From the NCBI RefSeq assembly GCF_000165465.1, contig NC_017455.1, positions 1,488,001 to 1,552,000 of the forward strand: DNA of 64,000 bases, in the 5' to 3' direction. The stretch comes from Halanaerobium praevalens DSM 2228. GTDB taxonomy: Bacteria > Bacillota > Halanaerobiia > Halanaerobiales > Halanaerobiaceae. Within the stretch, counting starts at the first letter, position 1. Each line of letters starts with the position of its first letter. Shown here one piece after another: positions 56,397 to 64,000 of this stretch. The translations under genes and the position numbers were made by a program. Under the pieces are notes generated by a model. The model saw only the letters and a program-made list of their open reading frames with translations, searched no databases and was not told the origin of the DNA.

Positions 56397-57212
56397 ATGA
56401 TAGACTTTAGACATCATACTTTTTTACATCTCTGCCAAATAAAAAATTATACAAAAACAGCTAAAAAATTACATATTACTCAACCAACTGTAACTCAGCA
56501 TATTAAATATTTAGAAGATTACTATAAAGTTAAATTATTTAATTATAAAGCAAAAAACTTAAAAATTACTAAAGCAGGTAAAAAACTTTATACTTATACA
56601 GAAAGAATGATTGCTGATAGTAAAGAAGTAAAGAAAAATATAAGCCAAAAATCAAGTATTCAAAACATTAAATTTGGAGCAACTCTTTCCATTGGCGAAT
56701 TTGTAATGCCAGAACTTCTAAATAGAGTTATGAATACTCAAAATAATATAAATTTAGATATGTTAGTGGAAAATACAGAATCACTGCTTAATAAATTAAA
56801 AAATGGTAAAATAAACTTTGCTATTCTTGAAGGTTTTTTTGATAAGTCTAAATTTGGTTATCAACTTTTTAGTAAAGAAAAATTTATTGGAGTTTGTTCT
56901 CCTAAATCAAAATATGCTAAGCTAGCAATCAAACTTGAAAATCTGCTTGATTGTAATTTAATTTTAAGAGAAAAAGGTTCAGGTACTAGAGATATTTTAG
57001 AGCAAATTTTATATACAAATAATTTAAGTAAAGAAAGTTTTGCTTCTACAATGGAAATTGGTAATTTAAATGTTATTAAAGAATTAGCTGCTCAAAATAA
57101 AGGAATTTCTTTTATGTATCAAGCTGCTGCTCAGAGATATTTAGAGAATAATCAACTTTCAATTTTAAAAATCAAAGATTTTGATATAATTAGATTTCTC
57201 ATTAAATTTTAA
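56397..57212 (+). CDS. LysR-family regulator
   Basis: 271 residues. N-terminal winged HTH (FLHLCQIKNYTKTAKKLHITQPTVTQHIKYLEDYY) and a substrate-binding domain in two lobes. AAAGGAGGG precedes the ATG. Divergent from the YeiH-like exporter, which it probably activates. Slightly shorter than the usual ~300 residues but with all regions present. Confidence 0.9.
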   Translation: MIDFRHHTFLHLCQIKNYTKTAKKLHITQPTVTQHIKYLEDYYKVKLFNYKAKNLKITKAGKKLYTYTERMIADSKEVKKNISQKSSIQNIKFGATLSIGEFVMPELLNRVMNTQNNINLDMLVENTESLLNKLKNGKINFAILEGFFDKSKFGYQLFSKEKFIGVCSPKSKYAKLAIKLENLLDCNLILREKGSGTRDILEQILYTNNLSKESFASTMEIGNLNVIKELAAQNKGISFMYQAAAQRYLENNQLSILKIKDFDIIRFLIKF

Positions 57213-57297
57213 TTTGTATCAATTATAATTATAATGTAGAATTATAATATAAAGATAAATTAAAATAGAAAGAGTTATTAATTAAGGAGGCCAAATA

Positions 57298-58134
57298 ATG
57301 CACCGCATAAAAACATTTTTATTAATGTTTAGTTTAATAATTATATTTATGTTCTTTGGAGGAATGATTGCTGGTGAAAATGGAGTTGTGATGGCTTTTG
57401 TTTTTGCACTTGCAATTAATTTTATTAGCTACTGGAACAGTGACAAACTTGCTATCAAAATGACAAAATCAAAACCTTTAAGTGAAAGTGAAGCTCCTGA
57501 AATTTATAAAATAGTCCGTAAACTCAGCCAAAATGCTAAGTTGCCTATGCCGGATATTTATCTGACACCATCAAATCAGCCAAATGCTTTTGCAACTGGT
57601 AGAAACCCCGAGAATGCTGCAATAGCAGTAACTAAGGGCTTAATTAGATTGCTAAATGCAGATGAATTAGAGGGAGTAATAGCCCACGAACTGGCTCATG
57701 TTAAAAATAGAGATACTCTGATCAGCACCATGGCAGCTGTAATGGCTGGAGCTTTAGCTTTTTTGGCCAGGATGGGTAGATTTAGAATGCTTTTTGGTGG
57801 CCGACGCAACAATAATGGAGCTGGAGCTCTGCTGCAATTAGTTGCTATCATTTTTGCTCCGCTAGCAGCAATTTTAATTAAAATGGCAATTTCCCGCTCT
57901 AGAGAGTATATTGCTGATGAAACAGGTGGCAAAATATCTGGTAATCCAGAAGGACTGGCAAGTGCTTTAGAAAAAATGGAAACTTACAGCCAGAGAGGAC
58001 AGCAGATGCAAATCAATGAAGCAGCAGCCCATATGTTTATTTTAAATCCACTTTCTAGTAAGGGAATGGCAAAACTATTTAGCTCTCATCCACCAACTGA
58101 AGCAAGAATAAAAAAACTGCGCCAGCTAAGATAA
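57298..58134 (+). CDS. htpX: HtpX-family M48 zinc metalloprotease
   Basis: 278 residues (normal size). Two N-terminal TM helices, active site IAHELAHVKNRD (HExxH), third zinc ligand in REYIADE, and two helices between. Membrane quality-control protease. AAGGAGGCC precedes the ATG. A strong terminator follows. Confidence 0.93.
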   Translation: MHRIKTFLLMFSLIIIFMFFGGMIAGENGVVMAFVFALAINFISYWNSDKLAIKMTKSKPLSESEAPEIYKIVRKLSQNAKLPMPDIYLTPSNQPNAFATGRNPENAAIAVTKGLIRLLNADELEGVIAHELAHVKNRDTLISTMAAVMAGALAFLARMGRFRMLFGGRRNNNGAGALLQLVAIIFAPLAAILIKMAISRSREYIADETGGKISGNPEGLASALEKMETYSQRGQQMQINEAAAHMFILNPLSSKGMAKLFSSHPPTEARIKKLRQLR

Positions 58135-58171
58135 AAGCTGAGGCAGTTTTTTAATAAAATATTTTTATAAA

Positions 58172-58211
58172 GTCAGTATTTTTCTTTGAAGAAAATACTG
58201 ACTCTTTTTTT
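58172..58211. terminator. Bidirectional terminator between htpX and trkH
   Basis: GTCAGTATTTTTC pairs with GAAAATACTGAC, followed on the plus strand by seven T and preceded by A-rich DNA. Confidence 0.88.
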
Positions 58212-58256
58212 ATATTTAATTTTACTCTATTTGATTAATTTATAAAATAAAATATA

Positions 58257-59738
58257 CTATTTTTTTACTATATATATTCCATCCTTAGCTAATTTAATTC
58301 CTGCATAAAGAATAATAAAAAACTCTAATCTTCCTAAAAACATACCTATAGTCTGAGTCCAAATAATACCTGTTGGGGCAGTTGGAGAAATCAGACCAAT
58401 TGAAAGCCCAACTGTTCCTAAAGCAGAACCAAATTCAAACATACTATCTAAAAGAGAATAGCCATAAGCTGTATGAATTGCTACTCCAACAAAAAAAGTA
58501 AATAAATATAAGATTATATAATTTGCTACATCTTTAATATGTTGATCTTTGACATAAAACTTATTTTCTCCCCGCCAAAGATAATTACTGCTCACACTTC
58601 TCCGAGGTAAAAACTGTTCTTTAATTTCCCAAAAGATTGATTTGAAAATCAAATAAATTCTATACTGCTTAATACCACCAGCAGTTGAACCTGTTCCACC
58701 ACCAACAAGCATAATTAAAATTATAATAAAATTAGCAAATATAGGCCAACCTGCAAAAGCAATTGTAGAAAATCCAGTTGTAGATAAAGCTGTAATAATT
58801 TGAAAAAAAGTAATCCTAAAATTCTCACCTAACTTAGGATAGAGAGAATTTAAAGAAAAGAACATTAAAATAGGTGTTAATAAAGTAAATAAAGTAATCA
58901 TTAAACGAATCTCTGCATTCTTAAAAAATGTATTTATTTTACCTTTAATCAATGTATAATGAGTAGCAAAGTTAATTGTACCCAAAAACATTAAAATTAT
59001 AGTAACTACTTCAATTGAAAGACTATTATAATGGCCTATACTATCTGGTTGAGTAGAAAATCCTCCAGTAGAAATTGCAGCCATTGAGTGATTAATTGAA
59101 TCAAACATTGGCATTCCAGAAAAATAATACAAAAATATTCCAGCAACTGTATAAAAGGTATAGATCTTCATAATCATCATTGTTGATCTCTTAACATGAG
59201 GTAGTAATTTATCACTTCTAGCTTCTGCCATATAAAGTCCCATTCCATGAACTGGAAGTAAAGATGATAAAGCAATTACTGCTAAGCCAGCTCCACCAAA
59301 AAATTGCATAATACTCCGCCAAATTAAAATTAATTTCGGAGCTTTTGTAACATCTACCAATGATAAACCAGTAGTTGTCCAACCACTTACAACTTCAAAA
59401 ATGGAGTGTGACCAACTCATATCTAATATTGTCACAAAAGGAATAGCAGAAAAGAAAATAGCACCAAGCCAAGAAAATATGACTATTATACTTCCTTCAT
59501 TTAATGATAGCTCAACATCTTCTTCTTGATGTTTATTCCCATAACTATAAAGAGCTAAACCAACTAATACAGAAAGTCCAGCTGCTAATAAAAATTGAGG
59601 TGCTAAAAATGACTCTTCTGGATAAGCTGTTAAAAATAAAAGTGGTGAAGCAATAGCTGCTCCAGCAAACATAATAATAACTCCAATATATTTGGAAATT
59701 AAAAAATAACGGGAAATAATTAAATTTTTATATTTCAT
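58257..59738 (-). CDS. trkH: Trk potassium uptake protein TrkH
   Basis: 493 residues from ATG 59738; the upstream TTG overlaps the trkA gene. Four M1-P-M2 repeats with selectivity-filter loops such as VVSGWTTTGLSLVD, AISTGGFSTQP, ALSTTGFSTI and SALGTVGLSIG. It forms the membrane pore; the two TrkA genes just upstream make the cytoplasmic gating ring. Potassium uptake is central to osmotic balance, fitting a salt-adapted host. Confidence 0.92.
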   Translation of the reverse strand: MKYKNLIISRYFLISKYIGVIIMFAGAAIASPLLFLTAYPEESFLAPQFLLAAGLSVLVGLALYSYGNKHQEEDVELSLNEGSIIVIFSWLGAIFFSAIPFVTILDMSWSHSIFEVVSGWTTTGLSLVDVTKAPKLILIWRSIMQFFGGAGLAVIALSSLLPVHGMGLYMAEARSDKLLPHVKRSTMMIMKIYTFYTVAGIFLYYFSGMPMFDSINHSMAAISTGGFSTQPDSIGHYNSLSIEVVTIILMFLGTINFATHYTLIKGKINTFFKNAEIRLMITLFTLLTPILMFFSLNSLYPKLGENFRITFFQIITALSTTGFSTIAFAGWPIFANFIIILIMLVGGGTGSTAGGIKQYRIYLIFKSIFWEIKEQFLPRRSVSSNYLWRGENKFYVKDQHIKDVANYIILYLFTFFVGVAIHTAYGYSLLDSMFEFGSALGTVGLSIGLISPTAPTGIIWTQTIGMFLGRLEFFIILYAGIKLAKDGIYIVKK

Positions 59739-59739
59739 G

Positions 59740-60402
59740 TTATTCTTCACCACCAAAAACTTTAATTGCCTCTGCCTGCTCTTCAGGTAAAGAAATAATA
59801 ACTATTTTATCCCCAGCCTGAACTTGAGAGCCACCACGAGGGATTGTTATATCTCCATTACGAACTATACCACCTAAAACTATAGTTAAAGGTAAATCAA
59901 TTTCTTTAATCTCCTTGCCTACAGCATCAGATAAGGGAGAAACTTCAACTTGGAAAATACTTAATTTTCCCTCTTCAATCATAGTCAAATTACTAACATC
60001 TTCTGAAACTACACTCTGCTCGATTATAGAGCTAATTAAATCAGTAATATTAAAAATACCAGTAATACCTAAATTATTAAATAATTCTTCATTTTCTGGA
60101 TTATTAACTAAAGCAGTTGTTCTTTCAACTCCAAAATATCCCATTGCCATTTTACAAATAAAAAGGTTATCATGGTCTTTTTGAGTCAAAGAAACTAAAT
60201 TATCAGCCTTATAAGCTCCAGCATCTTCTAAAACAGATTTATTTGTCGCATCACCATAAACAACTGTTGCATTAATTTTTCTTGCTAAATCTTCAGCTAA
60301 TTTTTGATCTTTATTAATAATAGTCAAAAAATGACCTTTTGAAATAAGTTTTTTGGCAAGGTGATAAATTAATTTACCTCCACCAACTAATATTATATCC
60401 AC
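59740..60402 (-). CDS. trkA: TrkA-type K+ gating protein (RCK_N + RCK_C)
   Basis: 220 residues. Rossmann NAD-binding RCK_N (IILVGGGKLIYHLAKKL, NATVVYGDATNKSVLEDAG) and C-terminal RCK_C (EVSPLSDAVGKEI...RGGSQVQAGDKIVIIS). GTG start overlaps the previous stop (TAGTG). Together with the shorter neighbour and TrkH it completes the uptake system. Confidence 0.9.
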   Translation of the reverse strand: MDIILVGGGKLIYHLAKKLISKGHFLTIINKDQKLAEDLARKINATVVYGDATNKSVLEDAGAYKADNLVSLTQKDHDNLFICKMAMGYFGVERTTALVNNPENEELFNNLGITGIFNITDLISSIIEQSVVSEDVSNLTMIEEGKLSIFQVEVSPLSDAVGKEIKEIDLPLTIVLGGIVRNGDITIPRGGSQVQAGDKIVIISLPEEQAEAIKVFGGEE

Positions 60403-60818
60403 TATAAACTCATCCCTTCTTGCTCAATTTTACTAATCATATTATCTGCTAAAAGAGAAATTTGAGAAAAACTTTCAACTTTATTTTCATTTTTATACAT
60501 TTTTTCTACAGCTGGATCAATTGTTCGAACCATTATTCTAGGCACATCAAAATTTATTTTTGCCATTTGTGAAACTAGATAATTTATTTGATCATTACCA
60601 GTACTTACAATTACTAAATCAGCTGATTCTATTTTTCCCTCTTTTAAAATATCATTTTCAGCTGCATCTCCCTCAATTTGAAAACCAGAAAAATCAACTG
60701 GAAGTAAAGAAAAAGATTCTGCATTATTTTCAATCACAACTACTTCATGACCTGAACGAGATAGGTTACCAGCTAATAAAGAACCAGTCCTGCCACAGCC
60801 AATAATTACTATAAACAT
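60402..60818 (-). CDS. Single-domain TrkA (RCK_N only)
   Basis: 138 residues covering only the NAD-binding RCK_N fold (FIVIIGCGRTGSLLAGNL, VVVIENN, GDAAENDILKEG). Half the length of a usual TrkA; there is no RCK_C, and the adjacent gene supplies one. The two probably form one gating ring, a split layout. GAGGAGG-type site before the ATG. Confidence 0.85.
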   Translation of the reverse strand: MFIVIIGCGRTGSLLAGNLSRSGHEVVVIENNAESFSLLPVDFSGFQIEGDAAENDILKEGKIESADLVIVSTGNDQINYLVSQMAKINFDVPRIMVRTIDPAVEKMYKNENKVESFSQISLLADNMISKIEQEGMSL

Positions 60819-61514
60819 TTAATTTTCCTCCTCATCATCTCCAAAGTTAATCTTATCTAAATTAATAGATCCCATTGACTCACCAGCTCTTTCAATATTA
60901 TCATTTGCTGGTTTATAAGCTGGATTTAAAGCAAGAGCAGCTCTATACATTTTCATAGCTTCTGCCTGTTTATGCTGCATTTCATAAATAATTCCTAAAA
61001 GATTAAAAGGCTCTGGCTTTTGAGAGTCTAAAGAAGTTGCTTGCCGTAGCATTTTCTTTGCTTGAGTAAAATCTCTTTTATTAATAGAATTTTTAGCAAG
61101 CATTATATATTCCTCAAAACTTTCTACTTCCTCACCACTATTTTCAACTTTATAACGTTCAAATACATCTTCTACTATTCCAATTATTTCTTCTGGTTTA
61201 AAAGGTTTTCTTAAATAATCAACAGCACCTAATTTTAAAGTTTCAACTGCTGTTTCTACACTACCATAACCAGTAATCATAATAACCTTAGTTTCAAAAT
61301 TATCATTAGCAATTTCTTTTAAAAATTGAATTCCATCCATTCCTGGCATTTTCATATCAAGCAAAATAACGGGAATTTCTTCTTCCTTTAAGATACTTAA
61401 CCCATCTTCACCATTCACAGCGGTTTCTACTTGATAACCAGCTTTTTTCAAAGCTGTTTTTAAAGTTAAACGAATATTTTTTTCATCATCTACAATTAAT
61501 ACTTTATTCTTCAT
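60819..61514 (-). CDS. Response regulator with tetratricopeptide tail
   Basis: 231 residues, start ATG 61514 behind AAGGAGGTTAATAAT; the frame extends upstream over the previous gene. Receiver domain 1-120 (VLIVDDEKNIRLTL, phospho-acceptor Asp in PVILLDMKMPGMDG, MITGYG, Lys in LRKPF), then ~90 residues with TPR-like helices (EPFNLLGIIYEMQHKQAEAM...YKPANDNIERA). No DNA-binding domain, so it probably acts by protein contact. In one unit with the kinase and another receiver. Confidence 0.85.
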   Translation of the reverse strand: MKNKVLIVDDEKNIRLTLKTALKKAGYQVETAVNGEDGLSILKEEEIPVILLDMKMPGMDGIQFLKEIANDNFETKVIMITGYGSVETAVETLKLGAVDYLRKPFKPEEIIGIVEDVFERYKVENSGEEVESFEEYIMLAKNSINKRDFTQAKKMLRQATSLDSQKPEPFNLLGIIYEMQHKQAEAMKMYRAALALNPAYKPANDNIERAGESMGSINLDKINFGDDEEEN

Positions 61515-61911
61515 TATTATTAACCTCCTTCTTATTTTCCTCATTCTTTTCTGAAAAAGCTTCTTCAACTGAAGCCAATAGATCACCTTGACTGATTGGT
61601 TTAACTAAAAAGTCTTCTGCCCCCAAAGAAATAGCCTTCTGTACATCATCTTCCTCTGATAAAGCAGATAATATAATTACAGGGATCTCTTCTGTTGCTG
61701 CATTACTTTTAAGTGCTTCTAAAACTAAAAAACCATTCATTTTTGGTAATCTTAGATCAAGTAAGACTAAATCAGGATTAGATTCATTTGCTTTTTCAAC
61801 TGCTTCCAATCCATCAATGGCATAAACAATATCAAAACCTGATTTTTCAAGACTCTTACCAACTACTAGTCTAATATTTTTTTCATCATCTACTACTAAT
61901 ATTTTATTCAT
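61504..61911 (-). CDS. Stand-alone receiver-domain response regulator
   Basis: 135 residues from ATG 61911 behind AGGAGGGAAATA; the frame upstream belongs to the kinase gene. Receiver signature: ILVVDDEKNIRLVV, LVLLDLRLPKMNG (Asp), LSALSEED and FLVKPIS (Lys). No output domain. Overlaps the next regulator by 11 bases and the kinase gene by 8. Likely partner of the kinase. Confidence 0.88.
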   Translation of the reverse strand: MNKILVVDDEKNIRLVVGKSLEKSGFDIVYAIDGLEAVEKANESNPDLVLLDLRLPKMNGFLVLEALKSNAATEEIPVIILSALSEEDDVQKAISLGAEDFLVKPISQGDLLASVEEAFSEKNEENKKEVNNNEE

Positions 61912-63730
61912 TATTTCCCTCCTGATAACCAAAGCGAGGAATATAAAAAGAGAAAGTAGAACCATTACCTTCTTCACTTTCCACCCAGATTCTACCATTA
62001 TGAGCAGTTATAATTTCCTTTGAAATAGCAAGACCAAGTCCTGTACCACTTTTCTCATTTTTATCATTACCAGCTCTTACAAATTTATCAAAAATCTTTG
62101 ATTGATATTCCTTTGGAATTCCAGGACCATCGTCAGTTACTGAGACCAAAACCCTTCTTCCTTTTACCTCTGCCTTAATTTCTATTTCACCATTATCTGC
62201 ATAGCGAAGTGCATTTCCAATTAAATTAGAAATAACCCAACTAACTTTAGTAGGATCAGCCCAAGCAAAAATATTATTCTCTTGCTTATTAAAATTTAAA
62301 GCTATCTCTTTTTCTTTTGCTTGTTTATAAAATGGATCTAAGGTTTTTTCTACAATTTCATTAATATTAACCTTATCAAATTCCATCTCAATTCTACCAG
62401 ATTCAATTTTTGATAAATCAAGCAGATCATTTACTAATCCAGTTAACCTCTCAACATCTTCATAAGCAGCTTCTAATAGTTCTCTCTGTTCTTCATTCAG
62501 TTTTCCTGTATCTTCATTAATTACCATGCTTAACCCCATATTCATCGAAGTTAAAGGAGTTCTAAATTCATGTGAAACAGTGGAAACGAATTCAGATTTC
62601 ATATTATCAATCTCTTTTAAATTAGTAATATCTTCTAAAAGAGTAACAGTAAACTGATATTCTTCATCCTCATCTACTACTTTGTTAGTAGAAATACGAT
62701 AATGTTTTTCTTTTCCATCTTTTGTGAAATTAAAAATATTTTTTTCTTTTTCTTCCGGATTTTTTATATATTCAAATATTTCTTCTGCTTGAATAACTTC
62801 TAAAAAATGAGTGTTTATTATATCTTTATTAAGAGAGAACAACTTTTTTGCTACTTCATTAATTAAAACAATTTTATGATCATGATCAGTCACAATCAAA
62901 GGATTATTTAAATTATTAACTACTGCTTCTGATTTTTCTTTTTCCATTAGTAACTTCTTTATATTTATTTTTTCATATTCTTTTAATTTTGAAATCATCT
63001 CATTAAATTCATTTGCTAAAGAACCAATCTCATCTTCAGATGCCACTTCAACATGTTGTTGAAAATTTCGATCTGCAACTTCTTTAATTCCTTTTTCTAA
63101 TTCTTTAATTGGTTTTAAAATTTGTTTTGTTAAGTAAAATACAAAAATCAAAGAAAAAATGATTACAGTTGAAGCTAAAACTAGAGTATAAATTATTGCC
63201 TGATTAGCCCTACTATTAGCATTTTTTTGAGCATCAACCATCGCTTGTCTATTAAGTTCTCTTAATTCTCTAATATCATTTTTAATTTCATTAAAATAAG
63301 GAAGTAAATTTTCATTATATATTTCCCAGCGTTTTTCTTCTTTAGAATTATGAAATTCATCAAAATTAGAAATAAATTTAAAATATTTGGTATTAATTTT
63401 ATTTAAAATTTCTCCTTCACCTGCTATAGTTATATTATCTTCTGCTCTAGCTAACCAACTATAGAATTCTTTTTCATTAATTCTAAATATTTCTCTACCT
63501 TTTTTTTCATTTGATCTCAAAAGTAAAAGTAAAGAACTATCTTGTCTTTCAATAGATTCTACCATACTATCACTAGCTTTAATACTTCTATAATTTTCAA
63601 CTAAAATATCATTAATTGCATTTGACAGGGTTTCAAAATTATAAATACTCCACCCAACAACTCCAGTTATAATTATAATCATAACTGCAAAACCTAAAAG
63701 TATCTTTGCTTTTAAAGTTTTAAAATTCAT
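61904..63730 (-). CDS. Membrane sensor histidine kinase (HAMP-PAS-HisKA-HATPase)
   Basis: 608 residues. Signal-anchor helix ~10-30, helical extracytoplasmic sensor ~31-180, second helix ~183-203, HAMP ~204-257, PAS ~270-385, HisKA with SHEFRTPLTSM (phospho-His), HATPase_c with NLIGNALRYA, DDGPGIP and GTGLGLAISKEI. AGGAAGTG before the ATG. Followed by two receiver proteins and the trk genes in one direction; the signal is unknown but osmotic or potassium sensing is plausible. Confidence 0.9.
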   Translation of the reverse strand: MNFKTLKAKILLGFAVMIIIITGVVGWSIYNFETLSNAINDILVENYRSIKASDSMVESIERQDSSLLLLLRSNEKKGREIFRINEKEFYSWLARAEDNITIAGEGEILNKINTKYFKFISNFDEFHNSKEEKRWEIYNENLLPYFNEIKNDIRELRELNRQAMVDAQKNANSRANQAIIYTLVLASTVIIFSLIFVFYLTKQILKPIKELEKGIKEVADRNFQQHVEVASEDEIGSLANEFNEMISKLKEYEKINIKKLLMEKEKSEAVVNNLNNPLIVTDHDHKIVLINEVAKKLFSLNKDIINTHFLEVIQAEEIFEYIKNPEEKEKNIFNFTKDGKEKHYRISTNKVVDEDEEYQFTVTLLEDITNLKEIDNMKSEFVSTVSHEFRTPLTSMNMGLSMVINEDTGKLNEEQRELLEAAYEDVERLTGLVNDLLDLSKIESGRIEMEFDKVNINEIVEKTLDPFYKQAKEKEIALNFNKQENNIFAWADPTKVSWVISNLIGNALRYADNGEIEIKAEVKGRRVLVSVTDDGPGIPKEYQSKIFDKFVRAGNDKNEKSGTGLGLAISKEIITAHNGRIWVESEEGNGSTFSFYIPRFGYQEGNNE

Positions 63731-63758
63731 ATTTTACACTTCCTTATAGAAATATTAT

Positions 63759-64000
63759 CTAATTACCAAAATTCTTCATTTTTTCTAAATTTTCATTTTT
63801 ACCCATTAAAACAAGCTTATCTCCTTCTAATATTTTATCATTTGCTCCAGGAGATATATATAATTGTTCACCTCTTTTGATAGCCATTACATTAACATCA
63901 AAATTAGCCCTTAATTCTAATTCTTTTAAAGTCTTGCCAATCATTTTTCCACTAGCTAAGATTTCAATCACTCCATATTCTGGGGCAAATTCTATATAAT
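63759..64000 (-). CDS. TrkA/KtrA-like protein, C-terminal part (runs off right edge)
   Basis: 80 codons are visible: EFAPEYGVIEILASGKMIG, then ELRANFDVNVMAIKRGEQL and GDKLVLMGKNENLEKM, an RCK_C domain. The frame is open to the window edge, so the N-terminal RCK_N lies outside. A third gating protein next to the trk cluster; the C-terminal sequence resembles KtrA. Confidence 0.75.
   Translation of the reverse strand, partial: YIEFAPEYGVIEILASGKMIGKTLKELELRANFDVNVMAIKRGEQLYISPGANDKILEGDKLVLMGKNENLEKMKNFGN

Overview
The window is AT-rich DNA with strong Shine-Dalgarno sites, fermentative amino-acid catabolism and a Trk potassium system. This suggests an anaerobic low-GC Firmicute, most likely a Halanaerobiales-type halophile. 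The taxonomic call is inference; no rRNA is present. Most chromosomal genes run on the minus strand.

Left chromosomal part (1-22.5 kb). From the left edge: a truncated cobalamin-dependent methionine synthase; then a seven-gene operon (1928-7654) for oxidising branched-chain amino acids. Leucine dehydrogenase makes the 2-oxoacid, a ferredoxin-linked oxidoreductase (alpha, beta, gamma plus a small ferredoxin) makes the acyl-CoA, and Ptb plus Buk convert it to branched fatty acid plus ATP. The operon has a -24/-12 (sigma-54) promoter, palindromic upstream sites and an adjacent PAS-PAS-AAA-Fis activator. Next come tRNA-Arg(CCG), a MarR/MATE divergent pair with an operator palindrome, a TRIC-type channel, a zinc-free-type MDR oxidoreductase behind a Fur-like box, a GNAT enzyme, a DUF4153 membrane protein, a peptide-use operon (YfcC transporter, PepT, PepD), DUF924 and a small membrane protein.

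Centre (22.7-51.9 kb). This is a gene-cassette array of integron type: 28 attC-like recombination sites of about 95-190 bp, with cassettes read on the minus strand. In 25 of 28 cassettes the eight-base boxes at the two cassette ends (GTTANNNN and NNNNTAAC) are exact reverse complements of each other. That is the pattern expected if each cassette moves as a circle cut at G^TT. No integrase gene is in the window, so this is either an integrase-less cluster (CALIN) or its intI lies elsewhere. Cargo includes Fic, HNH, a restriction endonuclease, PIN, HEPN-like and Abi_C proteins, a HigB/HigA toxin-antitoxin pair, two methyltransferase copies, a three-gene WYL-regulator cassette, and nine copies of a roughly 330 bp gene-less cassette. 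A complete graspetide (omega-ester peptide) biosynthesis cassette is also present: ATP-grasp ligase, membrane protein, and a precursor with four perfect-register TxxTxxxExxDxD core motifs. A four-cassette block of 3,005 bp is duplicated, an IS3-family element splits one cassette gene, and several cassette genes carry homopolymer frameshifts.

Right chromosomal part (51.9-64 kb). An EamA transporter, an HD-domain protein, an AcuI/YhdH-type oxidoreductase, a YeiH-family transporter divergent from a LysR regulator, the HtpX protease, TrkH with two TrkA proteins, two response regulators, a histidine kinase, and the C-terminus of a further TrkA/KtrA-like protein at the edge. Unlike in the array, genes here are intact.
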